Below, one piece after another: positions 49,610 through 63,727 of a DNA stretch of 64,000 bases. A model generated the notes under the pieces. The model did no database searches and was not told the origin of the DNA. It was given only the letters and a program-made list of their open reading frames with translations. Position 1 is the first letter of the stretch. Each line of letters opens with the position of its first letter. The translations under genes and the position numbers were made by a program. The DNA is from Smittia aterrima (taxonomy: Eukaryota; Arthropoda; Insecta; Diptera; Chironomidae): NCBI GenBank assembly GCA_033063855.1, contig CP093829.1:15531537-15595536 (forward strand), given 5' to 3'.

Positions 49610-52186
49610 GACGTGTCAAAACAGTCAATATTATCATAAATTTGAATAACTTTAAAGTGTTAAAATATCCACGAGATTTGATTCATGTACTTTATGTTCG
49701 ATTTCTTGGTTTCTGTGTCGAATGTTTATTCTCCGATGACTAACGAAACTTTTTATAAAATCTGAAAGTCAAATGAGAAGCAAACTTGATTTGCATAAGT
49801 TCGGGATATGGTGCGAGTCGAGAGCTTCGGAAACTTATGAATGAAATTTTGGAAACTCATTTCAGTTGATGGAGACTTTATAGTAGAGAGTCAAGTAATT
49901 CGAGCATGTTCTTCGATTTGTGCCACCAGTCGCTTTGTTCGCCCTCGAGAAAACTGTTTTACGAGAGCAATCAGCGGAGGAGATAAATGACTTAATCGAT
50001 CTCGTTTAGTGAAATTTGTTAAACTTACATGGAAACTGCTTTTCAAAAAGTGCCGCAATTACTTTACCGGAAAATTGAGCTGTAAAGATAAAAGTTTGTT
50101 GAATGTTATGCAAATGAAGGAACTTACATTCATCGTCGTCCGTCTCAAACTCCACATTTGTTTGATCTAAGTCTCAGATAAAACTTCGTTGCAGTTCAGT
50201 CATCGATCGATGTTATCGTCGCTTCATCATCAAATCAATTCGATCCGTAATTGCATGTAATTTTCCTCTTTTCATCTCAGCGATTGCAAATCGTTAAGCA
50301 AATAAAAATCAAATTGATGGAACACACTGATCGCAGCAGAGATCGATTTCAGTCCTTAGCTTTCAAATATATTAATTTATACAATTAAAGCAATCGCGTG
50401 GCATCGTTGACTCGAGGAATTCAATGCTCTCAGCTCCTGAAGCAATCGCTTTGCAAATTTTCTTTTCACTTCAAGTTTTTTTTTTGTTGTTTTGCGTCTC
50501 AAACGTTTTGAATTAAACGAGAAGCTCTCGCAAGAAATCGAATTAATCAGAAATCAATTTCAAGTTTAACGTCTTTTCTTGAAAATTTACTTCTATTCGA
50601 CGAGAAGAGAGAAAGAGAGTTGTTTCTTGGGTGGCTCTAATCATGAAACTCATCTCGAGTCGAGCAAAAAAGTTTAGTTCTGCCTTCAACGATCGATATG
50701 AATCCATTGGCAATAAACAATCAGAAAATCTTTAATTATCTATTGAGATGCACAATTTCTCTTTTTGCAGATCGTCGATAAATTCGATTTCGCTTTTTAT
50801 TTGTTCGAGCAGAGCGTGGCAAAAAAACAACTCACATGATCTCACATAACAAATTGCATTGGACGCTTATCAAATCAAACTAATAACATGGACGACGTCA
50901 TAACGAAATTACTAAATCATCGATTGTGTGAATTGAAAGGCGAAGAAGGAATGAAACGACTTAATCGCAGAGCGCAAAGAGATGAAAACTTTATGATCGC
51001 AACATGCAATTATGTTAAGAAGAACATTTGAGACGATGGAACTCGCTGGAATTAACAATTCTTCTTATCTCCGTTGCATTATTTTATGCTTTTTGTGGGC
51101 GATTTGTGGTTTATTGTCTCATGTGCCACAATGGATTATTCTTAAACAAAGAAGAAATCAATTGCCTTTTGATGGCTCAATGTGCTTTATAAATATTTAT
51201 TTTCAACTCATATCGTCGTCGTCTTTGCAGGTTTTACGATGATGTTCTGGATTGGCGAACGTTCTCCGACACCGATGCGAAGTTTTAAAGTCTAAACAAA
51301 TGACGTGAGAGACAGGATACGGAAAACGAATGATATTGTCTTGCTTTTATGCGATGCGAGGCAGAACGGGAAGAGAGCGAAAACCAACAATGAATAATGA
51401 CGATAATTACAAGTAATGCCATCGATGTCGCGCATCAGACAGACCGAGTATCAACATAATTCTTCTTAATAATAGGCGCGAGACCGTTTCATCGATAATT
51501 TCTTTATTCGCTCTAGCTAACCATGGCGAATATCGTAATCTACGACGTGAGAAACTTTACACTCCGTAAATTTAACAAAATGTTCGCAATCCACTTGCAC
51601 TAGTTGACATTTCTTATTGATTTCTAAAAGTATTAGGTCAATTTCATTGATAGACAAAGTAAGCAACGTGTCATTTTCAAATTGAAATGAGCTTGCGAGT
51701 CGCAAGTTGCGAAAGTACCACCTGTTAGTTAACTAGACAAATTGCAGTTTAGAAGCAAGCACATCGTAGTAAGAAATGAAGTAATTTTGAAAATTTAATT
51801 TTCAAATTACAGATCAATAGACCTAATCAAACAGAAGTTCTGACTTTGTGTGTTTTTTTCCAGAGTGGAGGTATTTGTATTTTACAATTTAAAATCCCAG
51901 CATTCAGAAAATTTTTTATCGATTGATATTTCGATATTTTCAGAGTATCAAATACTATAGCATCTCAAAGATGCTTTTGTTTCTATAAAAAGAGTCGTCA
52001 ATGTTGTGTCCACACTGCTTTTCTACCCTTTCCGGGTAGAATCCGGGTTGCAATGGATTGAAAATTTTGTGATGACACATAAATACTCTTTGAGAATTTT
52101 TCCAACTGTTGCACGTTCGTTTTCGCATTGGAGCAAATATGAAATAAAATTTTATTCAGTTTTGATTAAGACTTCGACCAGGAAAG

Positions 52187-53487
52187 ATGCAAATAAAAAA
52201 GTACTACGAGCGATTTGCGCAATTCTTTGGAAAAAAAGACGTTTACTCCGACTTGGTCGAGAAATATCTTTTGTTCTCATTAGGAGCAATGTCGCGGATG
52301 ACAGTTCGCGATGGAGTGAAGAGGGTTTCAAAGATGTAATTAAAGTTTAAGTTGAAATCATTCAATTCAAATGAAAATAATGAAATTTACAGATTTTTTA
52401 TGATAACCCTCATTCCGTTTTTGAACGCAACGCTAACGTTGGCTCACGTTATTCTTCAGTACAAGAACTTGAAGTTTCAGTTGATTACCGAGCTAATTGC
52501 TATTTTCTGTTAGTTCGCTTCAAAGCATTCTCAATTCGCTAATATTTTATAATCTATTTTAGTGTGCACGGTTAGGATTAAGCTGGATCTGCAATACATT
52601 GCTCACAATCATGCAAAATTCTCTGAGATGGTTCATCGTTTCATCAACGGAAGGTTCACAATTAAATATTTTGCGATGATAAATATTATTCTTTACTTAT
52701 TTAATCAGGAAGTCGCATCGGGACGAAGACGCTCGAGAGATTACGCTAGAACACAGCAGACAAGAGTTCCTCGGAGCCGCATTTTTTGTCGTTGGCCCTC
52801 ACATCGGAATCAATTTCGTGGTATTATCTGTTGCCTTTCGGGAGTTCGGGCCCGAGAATTTGCCAATTGTGAATTTTCCAGCATTGAAATTAGAAAATCA
52901 TTTCGCTGCTTGGATGATAAATTTCCTTTATCAAACAATTTGTTTGGAATGGTTTGTTTTGCCTATAGTCTGTGACGTTTCTTCTCATGAACAACTCTTG
53001 TTGGCATATCGATCAAACCATTTTGCTGCTAAGTAAGATTAAAGGAAAATCGACTAAATCTTCGACGTCGATCATGGCAGCAGTCAAACGAAGTTACGAA
53101 GCTTTCGTTTGGTTGAGTGATGCGCAGGATATTTTGCAAAAAAAATCTTTCTCGAGTTTTCTATCATGTCAGTTATGGAACTGTCGCCATTAATTACCAG
53201 ATTTTCGTTCAAACAATGCAATTCGTATTCTATTGGCAACGAATCCTCAACCAAATCGATGAGTTCTCTGCTGCTATTTATGACGTTGAATGGTACGAGG
53301 TGTCAGTTAATGACAGGAAAAGCGTCTAACTGATGCTGATTATATCTCAAAACTTGCGAGGTATCAACGGAATATTCAATGAAGTCAACAAAGAAATTTT
53401 CTTGCGGGTTTGAGTTTATCTATGGATTTATTTTCACTGATCTTGCAGTTCACATACTGTCTCGTCATGTTGTTTACAACAGTTTAA
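52187..53487 (+). pseudogene. Odorant receptor pseudogene (Q' copy)
   Basis: Inverted copy of the intact receptor at 19482-20867. Exons 1 to 3 (from ATG 52187) and their splice sites are preserved. In exon 4 an 11-bp deletion near 52972 (after LPIVC) shifts the frame. A second deletion of several dozen bases near 53190 removes a membrane helix, and smaller indels follow. The C-terminal YDVEWYEVSVNDRK and the last exon (FTYCLVMLFTTV) are still readable. The breaks are few and overall similarity is high, so inactivation is fairly recent. Confidence 0.88.
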
Positions 53488-54195
53488 CTTTTTCATGAAC
53501 GAAATTTCTGTAAGAAATGAAGCATGTGGCTCATATGATGACAATTCTATAGAGAGAGTTTAATGTTACGTAAATAATCAAGTTGATGTCTATAAAGTTT
53601 CAATGAAAAAATAATTATTCAAATCAAGTTTTCAAATCCTTTACTCACATTTCTTATATCGCACCGAGAAATTTCTTGACTTTTAGTCAAGGATTACACA
53701 GGAATTTGAAACTAATGCTGCAATGTTTATGCAAATGAACGCGAGTAGGTTTTTTAATTGCATATTATTGAAATTAATTTTAAATTGTTCTTCTAAATCA
53801 TTCACAAAGCTCACTTCTCTGCTGCAATGCTCTTCGTGTTCGATTTTATTAGAAGTTTGTGAAATATTGTGCGATTGCTTTATGTTAATTACGGTCAGAC
53901 ACACTCTCGACTTGATATTGTTTAAATTTAGCGCCAATTTTTCATTCTTTATGCAAGCTAGGTAAATATATTGGCGCAGGACGTCAAGTGAGTTGACGGT
54001 AAATGATTTTTTAATGGCGACGGCGATAATGAAAAATAAATAATTAACGTAAATTTATTGAATTGGCTTTCGAGCAATTTATGCACGACAATTTGCATAA
54101 TTAGACATTTTCTTAAACGCTTTTGTTTCCTTCGCGGTGAACGAAACGTTCGCGCCTCGTGGTCAGATCGCGTTGCATTGTTGATTTATGCAGAA

Positions 54196-54468
54196 ATGCA
54201 AAGAAATTTCGTCCCACATGAGCTTGAATGGAATTCTTCGCAGCTTAATGCAAACATTTGCGACTTTCTTCTTCAACAATCGAAGTCTTTGACAAAAGTT
54301 TTTTGGCCTAGCACCAGCCACAAAGAGATTTTCAAGAGATTTATGAGTCAACTGTCAAGTTGTCAATCGCTGTCTCTGCTTCTTGAAATCATAATCGCAA
54401 ATCAAATTGCTAGAAAAAGTGATCGAATGGAAATTGCAGCGTCGAATCAAGTGTCAAGTGTGATTTAA
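54196..54468 (+). CDS. Second copy of the unknown 90-residue ORF
   Basis: Encodes the same protein as 14316-14588 (-) with five synonymous differences. It follows a 54000-54195 segment that is also nearly identical to Q. In this copy the next frame downstream (54535-54738) is cut short by a stop. It sits about 0.7 kb beyond the receptor pseudogene. Function unknown. Confidence 0.4.
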   Translation: MQRNFVPHELEWNSSQLNANICDFLLQQSKSLTKVFWPSTSHKEIFKRFMSQLSSCQSLSLLLEIIIANQIARKSDRMEIAASNQVSSVI

Positions 54469-55129
54469 TGTTGTTTCTCTCTCTCGCGACAGCCGTAAAT
54501 AATTGCGAATTAGAAAATCAGCTCGCAATGATGATTGGTCCGATTGCACAATCTCGCTCAACGAATAATCATGAGCGAGAGGCAAAAACTTGAAACTTTA
54601 ATTGAAAATTATCATTCTCGGTTTCAATCAGCGCTAGAAAATATTTCTCTTCACAAACAGCAACTTCGTTATTTCATCTTCAACCCTCAAACAAGTTCGA
54701 TTTTTAAATTCAGCAAGAAACAACCGAAAGTTCAATAGTCACCGAGTGAACATGTTTATGACGCCTTTTTCTTTCTTAAGTTCACTTCTCGTGTTTCGAA
54801 TAAAAGTTGTTTAATTCTCTCCAACAATTTACATCAAAATCATGAATGAAAAGTTTTCTTCGCTTTAAACTGTTCGAACAAGACTTCATGGGAGATCGCT
54901 TGTTACAAGAACATTTACACAATTCTCATTCAATTTAATAACAATCGACTCGTACTCTTGTTGATGCTTTATTGTCTCACTCAATGAATTATCAATTTAT
55001 TAATCAGTCGCCTCGCATATCCTGGTTTGTTGATTATTCCCAAATCATTTCCGTTCCAAAGAGAAGAAAGAAGATTTCAGATCACATTTGTTTTAAGAAA
55101 ATCTTCAATTTATTATTTTTGTGATCAAA

Positions 55130-58100
55130 CAAAAATATTCCGGAATATTGAACCAAGAAGAAATTCCATTAATTCTTCTCCAAATATTTCTTAAATTTAT
55201 TATCCAAAGTCGATTCCCATGTTTGAGCATCATATCTCATTTGATCCATGCAGATAGCAATAAAACTCAGTCTCTGAATCAAAGAGAAGAAGGAGAGAGA
55301 GAAAACCTGACTCGATGACTTCAGCGGACTTCGTCAAAATCCAAAAGCATATTTTCACGCTCGGACATCGTTTAATCAATAATTTATTCATCATAAAGAC
55401 ACATTTGGTTGCTTTGAGAGTCACAATAAAAATAAACTGTCGACATCGTGGACCACACAGCGAAATCATTGCGTTTTAGTGGCACAAACACCGGTCGAAG
55501 CGAGTTGGAGGTGAGACAAATATTGAAGACAAAGCTTCAACAATCCGCTAAAGAGAATTCGATGAAGCCAGAGCGCCTATTAACAAAATATAATTAAAAG
55601 AAATTCAAACGAGATTTATTGAAACTTCATTTCTTCTACGTACTCTACCTTTCGCCAAGCTCGTTCGATTATTTCAATTTAATGACTTAGCAAAGCAATT
55701 CAAGCTCTTTAGCATTTGAAATAGTGAAAACAGGAAGATTTCTTTAATTTATCTCGTTCGGCTTATGCAAGAGTCGCGCGACTGAACAAAAAATTGTTAA
55801 TTGGCTGAGAAAAGCCGAAGAAATAATTTATTTGCTCTTATCGACGGCAATTGGTGAATTAGCTTCTGTTATCAATCAACAAGAAGTGAATCGAGTTTTT
55901 GCTGCTTTCATCAACAACCAGCGAACTGGAAATTCCTGAACGAGGCTCGCGAAAGAAAAGCTTTTTTTCTTCGAATCGCTCCAATTAACATCGTCGACGA
56001 GTCTCTTATCATAAATTCACAAAAAATTCTTTAGCTCGATGGTGAATGACTTGGAAGTCGAAGAGAATCAACGGCAACTTTGCTAATGGAATGAAGAATT
56101 GGCTCAGAAACAAAACACCGAATAAATATGAGCGCGTTGCGTGTCTGAATTCGATTTTCATTACGTTCCATTAAAATGCTCATTTCTCAGTTAAACACAA
56201 TAAAACCGCATGAGAAATGACTTGGCAGCGAGTGAAAAATATTTTTGTGAAGAGCTCGTTTGTGTTCCTTTCGCTTATGCATAAATAAAATGAAAGGAAA
56301 GGAACCAGAATTGGCATTGAATCCTTGGCCAGCCATTAGCCGAATTGACTCGAATGAATGGGCAACTTATCACTTTATCTTCGCTCTCGCATCGAAATGG
56401 GAAATTACAACATGAGCTCGTGTCTGTAGAGTTCAACATGACTCATCAGCCATCGCACATCTGTTGACCCTTTTTTGTTTTGTTTCAATCGTTAATGAAA
56501 TTCACGGCTGAGAGTGAAAAAGACTCTCCATCTGCTTCGTCTTCCCTTTTTTAATTCACAAATGAAACAATCTCCGTGGAAATCTTTTGCTGCGTTATGC
56601 TGACCTTTTGATAAATATTTGAGTTAGAAACACGCGTCAACAATATTCGAAACTCCTTGGCGCGTTTGCCGATTCAATAAAATTTTATTAGTCAAACGAA
56701 TCAGGAAACAACGTTCACGCGCGCTTCGGCATATTTCGCTTGATGCGGCGGCTACTTTAAATTACAACTCTACCGCCTCAGTATTTGCTTTAAAAGAGCT
56801 CTCAGCAGTTTTTCTGAATGATCGCGCACTTTTTTGACGAACTTAAGTTTCTCAATTGCGAAAAGTGAAAATAGTTGCTCTGACATCGTTGATCTTTGTG
56901 AACTTCGGAATTGAGCAATAAATTGTGGAAATAAGTTTGTTTAAAAGATTATTTGTGAAGCTTAGTTGAAGTCATTCGTCTTTAATGAACCAATAAATCA
57001 TAAGCGGACAAAAACATGAAAATTCGAATGGTCGCTTCTCGAGCTTTTGAGTCATTTTTGATCTAAATTTATTGGCAAAGGCAGCTGAGTCATTGAAATG
57101 TATTTAACTGAAATGTTCTGGTGTTGTATCCTCAACAACAAACTCGCTTCTCGAGCGATGCTTGATCTCCGTTCTGGAACAGCTGAGATTAATTGCCAAG
57201 ATTGAGTGGGTCAAGGTTTGATGGAGAGAGAAACGAATCAGACTTTCAAGACAAAACAATGCTCTCACGTAAATGGTCAGGCGTTTGATTTTTCAATTGA
57301 TCCATCAACTTCAATCTTTAAAGTTCTTTGAGGCTCCAGAAATAGAGTCGCACTTGAACTTGTGTCGCTCCCAACTTACAAGAGAAAATTGAATTTTCTT
57401 TATCGTTTGACTGCAAAGTTGTTCAATGTTGTGACATATTACACTGAAATGTTTGTTAGCAACGCCTTATTGAAATTCTTTAGCACATTCGCGTTGATGT
57501 TTGGCGTAAATCTTTTTAGGTTAGCGCATAATTCGACTAACGTCTTATTTGAAATTTTGATTAACATAATTTAGCGCGTTCGATGGCAGCAAAGTCACTC
57601 GCCGAAGCAAAATGGCTGACGAAAGAAGTACGAACGAACAATGATTTTCCAAGCGACTTCATTTTCCGGCTGATGCGCATGACGAGTTCCAATCTCTGCT
57701 TCATTCACTGCTCGTCGTTTCATTCATTCGAGCTTTAAATTATTCAAAATGAACGCAAATCTGAATTTAGTTTCTGATGCCAAAATAATTTTGATTTTGA
57801 CTTTTTAAATTTTGAGTGCTCAATGGTTTGTTATCCCTGACTCTTCATTTCTCGGTCGTTTTTACGGTTCAATGGTTTTCCCACGCAACAAGCAATGACG
57901 ACTTCCTATCCTCGTACCTAAAGATCGATTAATTTCATGTGTGACCCTCGATCGGAAGTCAAATTTTGTCTAATAATTTCATCAAATTCCTTCAACTTCC
58001 AAATCAAACAAACTCGCTAATGATCACCGAATAGATAATTGGGAATTTACAGCTCGTAAAAAGTTGAATTGCTTGGTAATGTCATCTCTCAGAATGGGCA

Positions 58101-61100
58101 TGCAAATCGATTATTGTTCAACCGATAAATTATTTCTCCTCAAAAGCAACGGAGAGAGAAACAATAGCAAGGGTTCTTTTTGTTTTATTAGGGTCACAGC
58201 AACAAATTAAACATTAAAGATTCTCATATCGAAGCATTCTCGTGCTCACTGAGCGTGAAGACAAACGTTTTGTGGAACCCGAATGCATTGAAACTTGTCG
58301 AGTCAACTGAATGCCGTTTGATTGATTTATCATTTACTGTGAGACAGAAGGTTCATCTCTGATAACCGAGAAGCTGCAATTTCCTTTTATCGCTGAGAGC
58401 AGCAGCAGCCGAGTTGAGTGCACGAAACAAATTCCGCTTAATTAAAGTTAAATGCTTCGACCGTAATAACTTTTACTTTTCTCATTAAAACGGCTTCTCT
58501 TGCAAAACTTAACTTCTCGATTCCAACTCGATTATCATTTTTCATTTCTCAGATATTTTCCATTAAATCTAACGCGACGAACACAAAACTGCAGATTTAT
58601 CGAGGAAATAAATGAAATTTTAACTGTAAGATCGTGAAATGTTCCATGAGCGCGAGAAAATGATCAACCGAAACACCCACGACTCAATATTCATCCACTG
58701 CCTCCTGCAACTTAACTCGTTGTTGCACAAAATGTTTCAATCGCAGAAATCAATCTTTCAATTAAAGACGATGAAACGAGAAAAAGATTTTTGCTCATAA
58801 ACGAACGTCGGAAACAACATTTGCCATCATTCATCTCACAGCAAGTTCGACTCTTCTGGTTTCACTCCTTTTTGCTTTTTATTGCCGAGCTGAACCTTCA
58901 ACTTTAAGTCCGCGAGCTTCTCTTATCGTGTGTCGAATAAATTTCAAATAAATTTTGATTCTTGAATGTCGCAGTCTCCTCGATTGTTAAAGTCAAACAC
59001 AAAAAGATTCAGAAGATGTTCTCCCTCAACATCGTTCGTAGGCGGTTTATTTAGTCTTTGTTTGTATCTTCACGTTCTTCTCTCGCGCTCGTATCAATGT
59101 TGGATTTTTATTTATTGAGAAAATATAAAAGCGAAAGAAAGCATAAAGAAGATTAAGAGAGAAATCATGAGACACGCGGCGATAAACCTTATGAGAAATT
59201 AAATGATTTCCAACGTGGGCTCAAATCTTCTTCATTAATTAACTTTTCTTCCTCTGATAACGCTGATTCCGCATTTCAATGTTTAATCATCTCTGCTGAA
59301 GGCCTCGCAGACATTAAACTTAAATTACTTACGCCAATCAAAAGCAAATCAAAGCAAAGGCGAACCATGATAAAAGCCATGAAAATGTTTTCAAACAGAG
59401 ACATTGTGGTGTCGAATGACTCAACGATTCGATCGAGAAGTCTTTTCTATTCCTCGGATGATGAAACTTTTTGTGCTTCATTGTTATGATCTCCGAAAAA
59501 TATTGAAATGATTTCACTCGAAATTCAATTAAAGCGAGAACCTCCTTCTCCTTCGAAAATATGAAGTTGATCGATGACTTTTCAAAGAAAAATTATAGTT
59601 TCTTGCATAAAATTTTTTTGATACGCTTCAAGCTCATTTGCAAATCTCTCTCGTTCGATCGTTTGTGACATTATGCCTTATTCGAATGTTCCGTAGAGTC
59701 TCCTCAGTCATGTTTCTCTGTATCAAAACGTTTACGTAACGACTTTTATTGCATCGCAAATGCTTTTAATGAAAATCACCGATTGATATTTAAATACGAA
59801 AAGGAAATAAGCTTGAATGAATCCGAAGTGGAGTCGAGTAATCAGCAGTGAGATCGCGAGAGAAAAGTAAACAGCAGACTCGATGTTGAACTCGTTGGAG
59901 AGAAAGAAACACAACCGAGTAATCAATTTAAGGTCAGACTAATTAATTAGAAGTAAAGACGTGAGCTTAAACTTTTTGTCTTGAAAGCAAAAGCAAAAAA
60001 TTATTTCAAACATTTTTTTGCGACTTATGCAAGTTTTGTCAAACATTTTTTAATGAAAACCGAGAAGTCGTTGATGTTGAATCATTTATCAAAGTTGAAG
60101 TGAATTTAATTAAGTTTCAATTTCCCTCTGCTTTGTTAAGACTCTTGAGTCTCGAGTATCATTAAAAGCACTCGAGGAAAGACTTGAAAGCTCTCAAGGG
60201 CTGAAAAGTCAAGAAGTCGTCTTTGTTGATCTGAATCTTTGTGAGAAGTGTCGAGGTTTAATGATTTTTAAGAAAATGTTAGACGATGAGCATCCTTGAC
60301 TCTTTTTTTGGCAACATTGAAGTTTCTCTCTTCCCTCTCGAGTTTGACTGGAAAATGATATTTATTAAAATAACTGCCGCGCTTCTCTTCGCATTTGAAA
60401 GGAAATCGAAACTGCACTTTAAAAGTTTGATCTCTACTTCGTTTACCGCTGCGAATTGAATCTCACGACTCGCGCCATATTATTCCACTCAACGATATTT
60501 CATCACCATCGTCGATTATTCATCGAATCATTCGATTTATGCATCGAAAGTAATTATTAGTTGGAAAACAGAAAAAGCCCACGAGGCAGAAGTGTGAGTC
60601 AGCCAGTCTCGCGTTTTCAAATCAACGAGAAAATTAAGAAAACTTTTGACATTTCAGTGGCACCAAGAAAATCAAATTGGCACTTGTAATCTTCTGGTGG
60701 AGATGACGCGATTATTGCAAGAATGTTGCATAAGGAGGATTAACTGTTAACGAGTCTTACTCGATTCGAATTTATTTACTTTGCGAAGGCGCTACGAGTG
60801 TGAAGAGAGAGAGAGAAGGCATTAAAGCGAAAAAGAAATCCATTAGCCGGAGCGTTACTAAATGTCTGCTATTAAAATGGAAACCGCAGAGCAAAGCATG
60901 AAACATTTTTCCTGAATGAATTTTCCGTTTTCATGTTTCGCATTCATTAATTGATTTTCTCCTTGACTCCAACTCACGACCACTTTCATTAAAATATCCG
61001 CGTGAAGCTTATGGAAAAGACCAACCACGCACGCCCGAACTTTGAAATATTTTTCTGTGCGTTCTCAGCGATATCGATTTATGTTTACGGAAGATTTAAA

Positions 61101-63243
61101 GTTGGCGAAACTTTAATTCTTTCTTGCGGCGAAACTCTTCCGACGAAGAAGGCTTGAAGTGATTTTATGCACACGCTGACATCATTTCCATTCGCTAATG
61201 CCATTAATTCTCCCTCATAATTACACCTAACCGAAGTTTTCTTCGCTCGAGGATTGCTATTGAGAGTTCGTTGTGGGTTTTTGAATGACTTACGATTCTC
61301 TCTGATCCATATCGCGATCTTTTTAATTAAAATGCATTACGTCTCATTTTGCACTGAAAGAGTTAGTTAGAGGACATAGGGAGAGGAAGCGTAGATTGAA
61401 TTACATTGCAATTTGTCTAATTAGTCATTGAAAGCTTTTATGAAACTTTATTGCCATCGCTCGTCGTTATCAACATTAAAATTTCCATTACATAAGAAAC
61501 TTTAGTCTAAACATGTAAATGTGGATTTTCGCGCATGTCTACAGAAAAAATTTCAAACGAGATCAATAAAATTGTTGATTCAACAGCAGCGAGCGACTTT
61601 AAAAATTATTTACGACTACAAAAATGCTTTTCGACTCGGAGACTCGAATTTATTTGCCAGAAGTTCTCAGTTGCTTCGGTCATTGAAATCTCCTCGTCGT
61701 TTTATGTAAATCTAATTTGCATTCCTCTCAAAAGCCATTCGACAACGTTAAACTGCGGAAAATGTATCGAAAGAAATGAAACTTCGTTTGCTCGACTCTT
61801 TATTGGACGATCAAATTTCATTACGAAGCAAAACGAAAGGCCGCTGAACGGTGCTTTAGTCACAGCAAAGGCAAAGGCTGACTGCCTGGCAAATAACGCA
61901 CACATTTCATGGCTCAAATTGGACATTTTCTTGTGTCTTATGTAACGAGGTCACAATGTTTCTCATTTCACTAAAGCACACAAGCTCTTGTTTACATCGT
62001 CGTCGTTCTAATTCACTTCTCTCTCACTCACTCGCGTCTTGTCGTCCAATGAAACAAGAAATGACATTTTAATAATTTTTTGGTCGCTTTATTCGATTTT
62101 CAAACCGGTCGTCGTGTGAGAGACAAAGTCGTCAATTGAAATTGTCATCTTGCGGGTTCTTAATTCACTAATATATTGTCAGCGTGTCCGTGCCGCTTTA
62201 AATGTCGAAATCTCATTATTGAACACTTTGTGGCATATTGAAAATGCGAGAATTTCATTTGCGTATTAAGTCGACTCTTTATTGTGCAATGAAGGTAATG
62301 ATAAAAGAGCTGAAGGAAAAGTTGAAGTTCTTAGCGACAATTGATTTAAAGAAATTGTTTGTCTATTGAAGAGGAAAGTTAAGCTCGAACTCTTTTACGA
62401 CTTCGATAATCATTGCATTAAAGTTTTTTCTTCTTCTCGACTATCAGGTAGTGGCGTTCGTAATCGAAATAAATTTATCGTCAAGACGACGAGCGAGAGA
62501 CTAAATTAACTTGAAGTTTATGTTCCTTGAGTCTGTCGCCGTGAATTCGACACTTGCAAGACAAAAAGTCAGACAAACTGATCACTCATTCCAGCCTTGC
62601 CAGGGGGTCGCTGGATATTTTGGCATTCGCAATCTTCGAAACTCAATATTGACACCAATCGAGTTAAAGTTTATCGCTTGTTGAGTTGGAGTTATGGTTG
62701 ATTTTATTCACTCGCTGATAACACGAACCTTCTTCGTCAAAGTCTCGACGACTTCGACTGCCTGTGCATCCACATAAAGTTAAAGTAGATGGCAATAAAT
62801 CTTTCAATTGATTTAACGACTTCGAGTCGTTCGAAGACAATCGGAAGAAGGTCACGTCGAGCAACATCTCTCGGAGGCATCCGAATTGAAGGAGATCGCA
62901 TTACGCCAACACTCGACTCAAACCAATGAGCGATGCTTTCCACGACGATTTCCAATAGTTTACTCAGAATGAGCTGTAAATCCGTCGGAACTTTTCATGT
63001 CTTTTGTTGCTTTATGACGTTCGTAAATTTCCTTATCGTGATTTTGTCGTTCGCTCCGAAAGAAAAGCTTTTCTGTATCGGAAATGTTTTATTTATTTCC
63101 ATAAACTCAGAATAAATCTTGCTTAAAACAAACAGACAAACTGACTCAGAGTTTTCACACAAGAGCGTCACTCGCGCTCTAATTGCTCACTAAACAAATT
63201 GCAATAAAAATTTACGAGACTTTGAGATAAAAGCGAAACTATT
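55130..63243 (-). repeat. Duplication module P'' (inverted copy of P')
   Basis: Reads on the - strand like 32150-39888 of P', with high identity in most blocks. At about 56.6-57.5 kb it departs from P' and instead matches P near 9.6-10.15 kb, with some DNA unique to itself (56.62-56.87 kb). No gene is recognised. Several ORFs are shared with P' only because the DNA is similar, and many carry stops or indels in one copy. Confidence 0.88.
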
Positions 63244-63364
63244 ATAATAATAATAAGAATTGGCTTGATCCGAAATTCTTTCTTTCCTTCTTTCTTTCTG
63301 TGGCTTGACGCTCGACTTTAGCGCAACTGGTGGCGAAAAAATGAACTTAGCGTCGCTGTGCATG

Positions 63365-63716
63365 AACCCAAAACTTCGGAAAAGTCGGGAAAACTTCGGA
63401 AAATTTTGGGAAAACTTCGGAAAAACTCGGGAAAATTTTGGAAAAACTTCGGGAAAGTCGGAAAAACTTCGAGAAAACTCGGGAAAACTTCGGAAAAGTC
63501 GGGAAAATTTTGGAAAAACTTCGGGAAAAGTCGGGAAAACTTCAAGAAAACTCGGGAAAACTTCTTAAAAGTCGGGAAAATTTTGGAAAAACTTCGGGAA
63601 AAGTCGGGAAAACTTCGAGAAAACTCGGGAAAACTTCGGAAATCTCGGAAAAATTTCGGGAAAACTCTGGAAAATTTCTGAAAAAGTCGGGAAAACTTCG
63701 GGAAAACTCGAAGAGA
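63365..63716 (+). repeat. Minisatellite with a 73-bp higher-order period
   Basis: About 350 bp built from 10-11-bp units of the type AAAACTTCGGG / AAAAGTCGGG / AAAATTTTGG. The marker GAAAACTCGGG recurs at 63473, 63546 and 63619, exactly 73 bp apart. The repeat keeps several frames open (Gly-Lys-Leu-Arg-like repeats), which are artefacts of composition. Confidence 0.9.
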
Positions 63717-63727
63717 TTCGTCTCGAC

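Larger units (their letters stand above)
43530..55078 (-). repeat. Duplication module Q' (inverted copy of Q)
   Basis: Inverted match to 13685-26800 in five blocks (pairs are listed under Q). Relative to Q it contains inserted or retained unique DNA at about 44.88-45.79 kb (exon 4 of the transcription factor), 46.1-46.43 kb, and 47.04-49.73 kb (exon 5 and 3' region), and it lacks the 4.4-kb helicase block. Its odorant receptor copy is broken. Confidence 0.9.

Noticed and set aside
51012..51242. Hydrophobic ORF that resembles a membrane protein
   Set aside because: The Q counterpart (21791-21973) has a different N-terminus because of indels, and there is no start or splice context.
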